From Chlamydomonas sphaeroides (Eukaryota > Chlorophyta > Chlorophyceae > Chlamydomonadales > Chlamydomonadaceae), in the NCBI GenBank assembly GCA_001662425.1, contig BDDC01000391.1:1-64000 (forward strand): a DNA stretch of 64,000 nt, written 5' to 3'. The notes beneath the pieces were generated by a model. That model did not search any database and was not told the origin of the DNA. It saw only the letters and a list, made by a program, of their open reading frames with translations. Both the position numbers and the translations under genes were made by a program. Shown here piece by piece: positions 50,601 to 62,600 of the stretch; position 1 is the first letter of the stretch, and each line of letters begins with the position of its first letter.

Positions 50601-53600
50601 ACAAGCACGCAGGACAGTACACACGCATATGTATTGCCGCATTCCATTGTAGAGAGGCTAGCCAGGCATGCCGGTAACCAACAAACAAGTCAAACATGGT
50701 GGCGTGTGCTTGAGTCGCTACAAGTCATTACGTGAACTTCAGGCCAAGGTAGGGCTTCGGGTGCTTCTTTAGCGATGGCATCGCTTGCTGGCTCCAGCTT
50801 TAAATGCCTATGTGTGTACGATAAATAATCTCACGTATGTTGTGTTGGAGATGTCTCGGTACGGCACGCTCTGAAGCTGGACACCTGGGGGAACGGTGCC
50901 AAGATAACACATGGGCACGTATGCAAATGAAGTAAGGGCTGTGACGATGGGAGCAGTGGACATGCACGCCACGCAGATCAGGTGCGTGCAGCTTGCTCAC
51001 ACGCAAGCCCCGTTATCTTATGTGTCATCACGCACGGTGTGTTGTGGACTATGTATTCATCTTATCGACATGTGCGACACATGCATATTGTGCATTTCAT
51101 CGTAGCATCAAACGTGTGTTGTGGGGGCCCACCTGTGATGTAGTCGGTAGCGTTTGCGTTGCAGAGACGCATTGTATCATTGCGCCTGGAGAATGTGGGG
51201 CATCAATGGCATGGCGGGATATGTAAGCACGTGTCACATGCTTCACGCTGTGGATTCTTGTTTGTACCACATGCTGCATGCTGTAATGCCGAGTTGGGTA
51301 GTCATCGTTACAAAAACATAATGAGCTTTGCAACACAAAAACACATAATGAGCTTTGTAGGTGTGGTGCTCACCAGGGCAGCCAAGGCATTCCAACGGCG
51401 GTGTTCCCAGCGCTGGGGTAGACGAGGCTGACATTTGCGGCTGTGGCGTTTGCACACTGGAACCTGCAGTCGAGGCACGCAGCACATTGCATGTATATCA
51501 ACCAGGAAAGACCTCTCCGTATATCAACAGATCCATACGAAGCATATGCAAATACAAAATACATTAGATTTGCCACAAAAGTGAGACTGGGGTGCTGAAT
51601 ATTCCAACCCTTGAGTTGCAAGGATCCTGCAAGGGTCCTAAGGTTTTTGAGGTCTGGCGCGCACATCAACCACCAAAGATTCTGATAAGCTCGCGCACCT
51701 GACGGCTGCCACGCCGACCAGATCGTTTGCATTGAGTGATGCGTTGGCGCGTGTATCGACGCGGGCCTCGATGCCCTTCATGTAGGTCCCATCCGGGCAT
51801 GTGGCCACTGTGTACCAGGCCCCAAAATTCGTAGCGCCCTGCGACACAGGGAAGGTGCGCATAAGCAGGATACCAGATTGATGGCAAGTACAAGCAAGAT
51901 CGATATCCTTTCAATAACTTGTACAGTAATTACAAATACAAGATGTCTACATACCGCATCTCTACCCATCTCACCTGTACGGGGACGTAAACCCGGTCGG
52001 GCTGCCGTGCATCTGCCGACCACCGAGTGAAGGTGGTATTGCTGACGACGACGGTCACGTTGGGGCTGGCGGTGTATCGGAAGTTGGTCTCACTGACGCG
52101 GTCATTCAGTCCTGCACGCAAGGGGTCGGAAGGGAGCATGCACGCAACGGGCAATCCAGCCATGCAGGCAGATGCAAGGCGAGCGAGCATGTACGAACGG
52201 TAGGCATCAGGAATTGCAGCGCGCTGATACATGCCCTCTCTATCTTCTGCCTTCCATTCGTCTGTTGAGCTAGCTAAGCCAGCAGGCGGTGCTCTTCGTG
52301 GCGTGAGTGATTGCGGAGGCGGCGGCAGACAGGGATGCAGGGGATGGGCGGCCGCAGGAAGACGGGAAGTGGGCGAGCCAGGGCAGAGGAAGTAGGGGAC
52401 TGATGGCGGGCCTCGCAGACGTGTGTGGCTCACCAAACCAGGTGGCGAAGGAGGCTGCACGGGGGTTGCCCCGCATCCACTGCGTCACCTGGAATTGAAA
52501 GCGGGCCAAGCGGGATGACGCTTCATTGAGGGCATGCAAATAGCGGGAGAGAGCAAGGGATGATGCGAGGCCAAGGACCAAGCCCACGGCCTCAAGATAG
52601 TCCGTGAATAGGGCGCTTGCATACCATCTGGGTCGCGGCCTCGAAGTGGTTAGCGTTGTCGAAGAAAGCCAGGTTGCCTGGGCGGAGGCGTGGGACAAGG
52701 CCAGGCGGCAACGGATGGGGCAACGCTAGGCCCGCATGCTTCGGTAGCGTGCTCAGCATAGTGCGTGGGCCGGCGTACAGGCCTTCCACGCGACGCATGC
52801 AGAAATCGCCGTGGTGCTGCACACATACATGTGGCGCAGCGACGCCCTATGCAAGAACCACGCACACAGCTGGCTGCGTTCGGCCGCCGTCCGTGCATGC
52901 ATACCTCCGTTCGCCTGACACAGTAGCTCGCCAGAAGGCCAGTCCATCAGGCGCGTGAACAGCCTGTGCGTGCGTTGTGCGATTGGTCATGCATAGTCAC
53001 ATCAGTCCAGTTAGGAAGTGCGCCCGGCCCTGGATGGACTCGTGACATGGAGTGTGATATTCTTATATATGTTATGTTGTATCGACTCCGTGTGTTATGT
53101 TTAAAGCAGCAAGCGCGCCCTCACATGAAGTGGACGCGGCCCTGGATGGACTGGGCTGCGGGCGCCAGGTTCTGCAACTGGGCGCCGACCGGCGAAGCGG
53201 ATGTTGGTCCTGCGGCCGGGTTGCCATCCAGAGAGCGTCACTCGTGCGAGCTAGTGGATCAGCGCTGACAATTGAACATCTGCGGTATCACATGTGCACT
53301 CGTGCAGGCTCCCTCTTACGCTGGCAGAGCGGCCGCGCCACCCGGAATCGGCAGGGTTGTGCGGTCCACCGAAGCACGACGCTGCCCGACTCAAGCCGCG
53401 AGACAGCGCAGTCCTCATCCACGACCTGGCCAGGATAGGCATGCAGCGACCATTATTGCTGTGACAACAACGCTTACTAGCGTCATGCAATAATGATCGT
53501 AATGATTTCCGCCCCTGCCGTAATAAGCCTCATAGTGAGCGGCGAAGGAACAAAGTGATAGATGCAGCAGAAGCTAGCAGAAGCAGAAGCGCACATGCGC

Positions 53601-56600
53601 ACGCACCCGAAGGCTGGTGGAGAGGAACAGGGGGTCGGCGGTGTTAGAGGGCTCGCCGGGGGCCCACAGGGACACGCTGGGCGCGAGGCGGGCGCCGCTG
53701 CCCCATCGCCATGTCGCCTCCTGACCTGCAATCAATGGTAGTGAAATTGGATCGAACTGGTAGGCGACAGCGCCCAGCGTTCTAGGTAGGACGCGACCAG
53801 CTGAGCACTGCTAGGGCTTGATGATATTATAGAAGTCTCCACTGAGTTCGTCATGCCGTGCTCTATCGTGAGGACCCAGCCACCAAAGCACACCGTATTG
53901 TACGTACGGCCATGGCATCCTCATCTAAACTCCCCGCCCCTCCCCTAGCATGTACGTACTTCGGGTCGCTGCTAAGCGTTCAGCGGTGTCGGCCAAATAT
54001 ACGCACACAGCACATCAAGCACACGCACACAAACACATACCCTCGTCCGACAGGCCGATGTGGACCTCGGCCGCCTGCTGGCTCGGGGTGGCCCCCGGGA
54101 AGAGCTTGGGCCACGACTGCATGGCCTCCGACAGCACCAGGAAGGCGGCCTCGGCCGCCTCGGTGGTTGTCAACTCCACCAGGCTGCCGCCTGCGGGGTT
54201 CGGTTGGGTTTGGATGGGTTGGGCCACAGGCCCGCACACAGCTGATGACCACACAGTGTGGCGCCGGCACCGCCATTGTGGAGACAGAGACGAACATGGT
54301 GCTCGGATCGGCTAGCTTCATTCCGAACGCATCATCGGCACCCCGGCCCAGCGCTGATGCACAGACTGAGAGCGCACAAGCGCCAACGCGCCGTGCCCCA
54401 TACATGCCCACGGCCGTGACCCTCAACCCCCGCCCCAGCCAGGCGGACTGCGATGACGCACCCAGAAGCTCGCAGGTGGCTCCCGCGGCCGGTGCGTCCA
54501 TGAGCACATCGTACAGCGCCAGCTCGCGCTGCGGGGGCGGGCACACCGCCGGCAAGGGGCGCAGCAACGGTTTGGCCAAGCAGTAGCATGGCACGGTGCA
54601 CGCTGGGGCCAGGGCGAGCGAGCGGCTCTTCTTGTGCGTTGCAAGCGAAGCTCCGGCATGGGACCAGCAGTGGTGGGCGGTAACGAGGAACACAGCAGCT
54701 GGCGGTGGGCAGCTGGGGCGCTCAAGAAACGAATGGCGGGATCACGGGCCTGGCACATACGCGCACCTGGCCGCCGTCCGTGTATCCGGTAGCAAGGGGC
54801 TGTAGGTAGGTCGTCAGCGCGACGCGCTCCTCCTCGGGCAGGTCCGAGGGGCTGGCCGCGTTGGGGCCTACGGATGATCGCGACATACAGCAACGAAGGT
54901 GGGAGCGTAGCCTCACATGTATCGGTATTGGACTCACCAGCACGCAGCGCCAGCGCCCCAAGCAATCTAAATCTCTATGTACATAGCGCCATGTGCACGG
55001 TCTCAACAGGCATGTCTGGACTCACGCTTGCACATCACGGGCAGGCGCTGGCTGCAAGACACGGCGATGAACCTGAAGTCGCTGGCGTTGACTGTCTGCA
55101 GGTGGCTCTGCTCCAGGGCGCCGCAGTCCAGGGACGCGGCGCCGGGTGCAGCAGGCGCCGGCTCGCCTGCGTGTGTTGGGGGCCCGGAGGTCATGGGGGA
55201 TGGCCGTCGCTTGAGAGAGCCGCAGGCTGATGTGTACCGGTACTGCTCCTACCGAGTGCAATCCCCGGCAGGTTCAGCAGGGACTATTGTGCACTGCACC
55301 TGTGGCGCTGCCTGCGGTGAAGCCGGCGCCGGCTCCCTCGGCCGTGAAGTTTGAGACGCCGGCGGGGAACAGCAGGCACGTGGAGTTGGCCGCGATGTGC
55401 GTCCAGAAGGCACAGGCGCCGTACACGGAGCAGGAGCTGTGGGCATCATTGGTAAGGAACGAAGATCAATGAACCCGCTAACAAATGAGGACGCTGCACG
55501 TGTCAACGATTGCTGTTAGCTTGCTCGCACGCCCAACTAACGCCATCCCAAGCGCGCACCTGCAGCAGCCGTCCGGATCGGGCACGGCCGTGACGGTGAC
55601 CAGGGGAGCCACTCGGCTGGCGTAGCGCTTGCCTGCCTGCCCGTTGCAACCGCTCAGGCCTGTCGGGAGGTAGATCGATGGGTGAGGTGGGGATCGGAGC
55701 GAGACAGCCGTACGTAATGGTCAATGGCGCAAAACAAATTGATACGCACACGGGAAAGCACATCATACTTGAGGCAGGCCTCCCAAGCCCAAGCTGAGCC
55801 CGGCGTCTATCAGTCCGAGTTCGTCGCCATGGGGCCGATTGCATCCACGCAGCCAGCTGAGTTGGTTGAACTAAGCCTTGCTTATTGCACACCTGGCGTC
55901 ATCCAGGCGACGTTGCCGAGCGCCGCCGGCCCGGTGGTGGTCGGTGAGGAGCCGGGCCGCTGGGTGTAGGTCAGGGGCGCGTCGCTGTAGCCCCCTGCAT
56001 GCATGCGTGCGGGCGTGCGAAAAGAAGTCGGCAGGTCGGGCCGAGAGAGATGTCAAGGGAGCCAGCATGCTGCACAAGAGCGTGCATAGTCGCAGTTCGT
56101 GGTCAGGGTGCTTAGCTGACTATCATAGGCCCAGCCCCGAATCACCTACGTATATGAAAGTATCAATAACTTATTATCGATATATATCCCTCTACCGATG
56201 AGCCAGCATGTTGCACATACAAGAGCCCGCATGGCGACAGGGACGCCCCTCTAAAGCAACTGCCGTGCAGGGCCGGCCCTGCCGCGCGTGCGTGGCGCTC
56301 ACAGTCTCGCGTGAAGTCAATCATGCACAAGTACGGCCCAGACCGGCCGGAGCACTGCATGGCAAGTCGGGAGGGGGCGGGCAAGACTGGATGGCCGGCC
56401 AGGCATGGCTGAGGTCCCGGCCCTACCGCGCATCGATGATTCATTTAATAAGGTGTGATGGCCCTCATGCCTTGGATTTCAGTTTGCAGCAGGCATGATA
56501 GAGCACGCAGCATGCCGCGCAGCACAGTGCGTATGCAATAAACAATTGAAGTAGCAGCTGTCAGGTGCGCTATCAACGCTAGCTGTCGCCAGGCCGCAGC

Positions 56601-59600
56601 AGCAGCTCACCGGGACGTCGCTCATGCCGGCAATGGTGCAGGAGGTGGCGCTGCAGGTGACGCTCAGCGCGGCGCACTCCTCTGCGGTCCCGCGCCCGTC
56701 AGGCTGGCCGCGCACCCAGCTCAGCCATAGCGCAGGCCGCCCACGGCTCCAGCGCCAGACGCCCTCTGCACGTGCAGCGGTACAAGCAAGGCGGATAGCG
56801 ATGGATGCACGCCAGGCAACAGAGCATGGTACGACGAAGTTTGATGACGAACCAACCACAACCACCGTCCACGGCCGCTCAGCTTGCGCACGTGCTGAGA
56901 CGTGCTGGAGGCGTGCCTCTGCCGAGTATGCCATGCCGCAAACACAGTTCCTTCAACAATCACAGCCAGACAGAAGTCAGATCGCCCGGCTCGCGCACCC
57001 GTGTTGCGGCGGAGGCCGACGTGCAGGAGGGGCGCCAAGGCGATGGCCGAGCGCATCGCAGCAGAGCTGCGTGCGTGGGTAGAGGGAAGAAACATGTACG
57101 TCATTCTGCAAGCTGGAGAATGTGGCTGGTGGACCAGCCAGCATCTCATCACAGGAGCATCCATCATCCGCCGTGGACTCGAGCTGATGACACAGCAGAA
57201 CGCGCGTCAATGCAGCGGTCCTAGCAGTCAAGTCGCAATGCATGTACGTGTTTAGCTACCTGTGAAGTCGCTTGCTGGCATGAAGCTCACAGGGCATGTG
57301 CACACCTGTTCAGCATCGTGGCCAGTCGAGTAATGTCGGCCGGCGACTCGATGCTCGCGAGGCTGCCGCCAAACACCGCGCTGCACGACGACTCGGCCGC
57401 CGCCCAGGAGACGTTAGACCGAATCGCCAGATACTGGCGGCCGCCAAAAATGACGCTCGCTGCGGCCGTGCATCAGACGACGCACATGCATACGGCAGGG
57501 CGGTTATAGGCACATGTACGGCAGGGCACGGTGCGTTACGGGAACTCGTACGGCATGACGTGGTGCGTACGACATGTCCCCAAGCCAAAAGCGGCACACG
57601 GCCCCTCCGCTCGCACTTGCACGTGACTTGCGGTGGCATTTAACGTAAGGCAAACAACCCACCGGCAGCACGGGAGCTGCGCGCGCAGAGGAAGGAGAAT
57701 GCCTCGGCCGAGGGGTCGAAGGCCTGGTACGTCACGTTGCACTCCAGCCGCTGAGTGCCCACCACACGGCACATGGAGACTAGCGCCGCGGCGGTCTTTT
57801 GGGCGGGGCGGATGCAGGGCCGGGAGGCGATGTGCGTGCGGCGGGGTCAAAGCAGGGGCTGGGGCTGCGCTTGGCTTGGATGGGCGGGCGGTTGGCTGAT
57901 AAGCATGCCTCCATCCAGCTTTGAGCTCAGCAAGCAAGCGAGGACCAACAAAGCAGCACTGCCGTGCATGGGCAGTGCAACGCTCGCACCTGCTGCGCCG
58001 CTACTGCGGGGTCGGACGACATGATGACGGCGATGCCAGTGGCTGGGCTGCCATCGGCCCAGGTCCACTGGGAGGCGGACCCGTCAGCACGGGACACGCC
58101 GATCCAGGTCGCCATCGCTGGTGCGGCGGTGGTCAGGGGCGCGCGCCAGGCCGCTTCGAAGGCAGCCAGGACCGCAGTGGAGAGAGTCGCGCTGTTGGGC
58201 GAAGGGCGGCGGGATGGAGCATGGCGGGAGGCGCATGCCGCAGCGAGCTCAGCAAACACAACACAACACGTGGGTCGAGGCGCAGCAGTGTGAGGGAGGG
58301 ATGCGTTGGATTGGGTGCAGCTTGCGCAGCAAGGCGCGGGCTTACTTGGGCAGCGAGGCGAGGTCGCCGCCGTTGGACTGGCACCAGCCGCTGGCCTGCG
58401 CGGCAGCGATGCCAGCGATAGCAGTACACACAGCAGTGCACGCACAGCGGCTGGCGGTGAAGCACTCCGCGTGCGATGCAGCCCTCGCATCTTGTATTGT
58501 TTATATCGACACACCGACGATTCAGCTCGATAGCTGGATTCTACAGACGTCGTCGACTCAGATGCGAGGGCTGACAAGGCGCACTTCGTTTATTTCGGGA
58601 GCCCGCCTTGCTCCCGGCCGCTCACCTCATCGAACGCCATGCGTTGCGAGCTGACCCACAGGTACTCGGTGCTGTTGATCAGGCTGACCGTAGTCGCCGC
58701 GCGGAGGGCCGCGCCCGGGCTGCCCATACCTGCGGTGCCGACCACAACACGCACACGCACACACACTGTCGAACACGCCCCATGCGCCAACACAGTAAGC
58801 CGCAAGGCAAACCGCACGATGCAGGCTTTGTTCGACTCCCGCCGCCTCGACCTCACCCGGCATGTTGTTGCGCAGTCCCGTCCACACGGCCAGGCGGCTG
58901 CCGTTGTTCGGCGCGTCGTGGAGCGCGCTGTGCTGGCTGAGGCCCAGGCTCAGGCGCCTGCGGCCCGAGCGAGCGGCGCGGTGAGCGGGTCGGGCGGGCG
59001 GCCCGTGGGTGCGGGGCATGCTTGGTGTGCAGCAGTCTTGGGAAGCAAGCATGTGCAGGCTTTGCAGGCACCATGCGACGTGGCGTTCGTCGGTACGGCA
59101 ACTACCCAGCGAGCAGGCGGCTCGCTGGCGAGTGTTATGACGGAAATAGGTGATGGCGACGAGGTCCGTGTCTGTTCCGATCCGACCAACTCATTGCTGT
59201 CGACCGCACCTGATCTCTGTGAGGTCCTCGAAGCTAGCGAGCGAACCGCCGCGGCGCTGGCAGAAGGTCTGGGGTTGGGCGCACATGCAGGCTCATGCAA
59301 ATATATGACGTGTGCGCTTCCTTGCGGCGGCCACCTGCGGCGGGCTTGATCTGGCGCGGCTGTCTGGAATCAGCTGGCGTGTGTGTGTCAGGGCCTAGCT
59401 GGCGAGGCCGAGCAAACCCGTATCACAACGTTCGCAAGACCACGGTCGGCTCAGGCGCTGAGCCGGCAGCTTTCCGCACCTGCGCCTCGTCCCAGGTCAG
59501 CTGACAGGGCGGCAAAGGACACGCAGGGGCACGAGGGGCGGATGCATGGGTGTGTCTAGTGAGTCGTCCGAGGCAGCTTCCAGCAAGGTGCCGTGCATGC

Positions 59601-62600
59601 GCGGCAGGGGTGTGTGTGCGTGCGAGGGGCGTGTGGGGGGCGAGCGTGTGGTGGGCGTTGTTGGGGACGGACGTGATTGCAATACTTACGCTTCTGAAAC
59701 GGACTCACCGGTACAGTGTACATCTACGGCGAAGAGGTGGTCGGTGTGTTGCGAGGACAGAGGGGAACAGACAAGTGAAAGTTAGCACGCACGGTGGGCG
59801 GTGCAGTCTGCCGCCTGGCAAGTAGGCGCGGAACTGCTTGGCCCCTTGCTTGCCGCTCGCTGCTGGCTAGGCGCGTGTGGTTGCACAGCTCAGCTCTACG
59901 CAGACGCTGTGCCATACCGCGAGCGACTGCCCACTGCTTGATGACAGCTGGACGGCTGGGGCTGCGGCGTCGGATGCGCTGACGCCGCGCTGCTTGTCCT
60001 TGGGAACTGCAGCGGACAGGCCAGGATCGCGGTTGCGGGACCGGGGGGCCAGGTGTGGGGAGCGAGCTAGCCGGCAGCAAGCTGATTGGAATTCGTTGCA
60101 AAGCGGCCCACGCTGCCGAAAACCTCAGCAACACGGCTCGGACGCAAACTTACCAAGCTTGCACTGTGCGTCGCAGTGGCAGCAGGCGCGCAGGAGATAG
60201 AGCGCACAGGCAGGGCGCGGCGCACAAGTCAGCAAGTTGGCACATACCGTCACAAGCAGATGCCTTTCCAGATTGACAGTGCATGCAGTCGCTGCTGTAG
60301 ATAGACAGCTCGCAACACGCACGCGTGAGTTGGCGCCATGCGTTGCGACAGGCCGCGACCGCTATAGCACTCACGAGGGGGCGGCGCACGATGCCGCTGC
60401 AGGGCCGGTCGTACCAAACCGACTCCAGCGACTCGGTGTCAAACACGACCTCGGCGCAGTCCTCGACGTTGTTCCTGCATGCATGGATTGCATGAATTGC
60501 ATGGATTGCATGAATTGCATGATTTGCGCAGACACAGGCATGGCACACGCCCATCAAGGGCGCTCCCGCAAGCGAGGGCCCTCGTCTCCAACGCAACACA
60601 GTGTGGGCATGCAGCAAGCCGAGCCGCGCTGCGTGCTAGGCCGCGACCGGCCGGAGCCTGGCAGCCGGCACAGCACTCACGCATCGTTGGGCTCATTCTC
60701 GGCCCAAGGCGGCAAGAAGTCGCCAAAGGGGGTGCCGTCGACGTAGGACCAGTCAAGCAGGCCCGAGCCTGCGTGCGGACATGGTTGACGCCGGCGAGAC
60801 CTTTGGAAAGCGTGAGGTGTGCGCGCACTCTGGGGATCTCCCCTGCCGGCAAGCGCCAATGGCTGCCTACGATGCTTGCGCCTGCACCTAGACGGTGGCC
60901 GAGCGAGCGGATGGAAGGCCGCCGCATCGCGGGGGCCTGCAGTGCATCGCTCGCCTGTGCGCAGGGCGCCGACCCAGAGACCCAGAGTGATGTCAACAAC
61001 GGAGCCCGCGGCCCACTCCTGGAGCATGGCGCCAACCATCGAGAGCTGCAGGGCGGGCCCGCATGCGGTCGGTCGTCACATGAGCGAGCATGCGTGCGTC
61101 GCGTTGACGAGCGCACGCGCGCGTGGGGTTTGCAGTGCCATATGCAGCCAGCGGGTGGTTCGCACCGCACCGCACCTCGAGAGCCTCGGTGAAGGAGATC
61201 AGGTCGCCGCCTTGCGCCCTGGGGGATTCCGGAGCAGAGCATGTCGTGTCAGCGTCTGGGGGGTTCAGCCGCCCGCATCGCATTAGGGATATCAGCAATT
61301 TCCTGGACGCGGCCCCTAGCTCTTGCGCGGGCATTCCTGCCCCGCCGTGACAAAAAGAGCCCTACTTACTTGCACCACTTGGAGGCTTGGCCCTACAGGG
61401 CGGCCGGGCGCACAGGGGCCGGGTGAGTGGGGTCAAGTCATGGATGGGGACGCTCGTGCTAGCTGGCACACAGCGAACGGCGCGCCAAGCCCGTCCCCTC
61501 CCCCCGCAGCGCTCACCCAGTCCAGGAGGACATCGTACAGGGCGACCTGGAGGCAGGAGGACATTGGAGGTTGTGATCCATGCGGTACGGGGATGTACGG
61601 CATCACATTGTACCATCATAGTATATTCTCGGCATCGATGGCGCTGTGCAGCAGCAAACGGCCCCTTGCTTGCATGCACGCGAGCCGCCGCGCTGCGCTG
61701 TGCCGCGCTGCGCCCAATCTTGCTGCCCGGGTCGCAGCCCCGCGCGAGCCGCCGCGCTGCCCCCGTACCCCACCTTGCTGCCAGGGTCGCTGTAGAGGTT
61801 CATGGAGGCCACGGGCACCTCGTTAGCCACGACGTCCGAGTTGGTGTAGTCGAAGCTGAGCCCAGCGATGCCGAGCGGGCAGCTACGCTGCAGTACGTAC
61901 GACGTCTGGGGCGCTGGTAGCAGGTCGGGGCTGACATAGCGCAGCTGCGTCATCGCGCCCACGCTGGCGCGCGCCGAGCTGCTGGAGTTGGCGGTGGCGG
62001 AGGAGGAGGCGCCGGCGCTGCTGCCGCTGTTGGCGAGGTCCGCGAGCGACTGCTGCACCTTGGTGACCAGCGGCGCGTTGTCGCACTCGAGCCGCAGCGA
62101 CAGCAGCTCGGAGCTTACGGACATGAGCGCCGCCGCCGAGACCACCTTGCTGCCCGGCGGGCACTCGTAGGAAAATGGGGTGGCGCCCGCAACCGCAGGC
62201 GTGCCGACAATTGGAAGTTGCGCTGCAGCAATTGGGGAATGAGGCTCGGCTCGTGAGAACTGGCACAGGGCATGGCTCGCGACCATGGCCACGAGACAAG
62301 AGGTCGACAAGCAACTAAGCAACACGCGAGGGACGCATGCCCGCCGTCCGGTAGGTGTCAGGCACTGCTGTGACGAACCGGACTAACCTGCAATCGGCGG
62401 AGGTTCCTCGGGGTCGGGTAGTTCCACGCAGCGGATCTTGGGGCCGTGCAGGAACGCGGCAGCCGAGGATGCGACCGCGATGGTCTTGCTGAGCCTTGCG
62501 GCCTGCCAGCGACTGCGCAGGAGCGCGATGCCCGACATCACGGCACCCGAGCGGCAGCGCTCTGTGAAGAGGTCCCCGTCCTGGTGGATGGGGTGTGGGG

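Noticed and set aside
60479..61192. Plus-strand open frame of 237 codons starting in His/Leu repeats
   Set aside because: It starts in the GCATGRATT repeat and is antisense to CTLD1 exons, which have strong family features.
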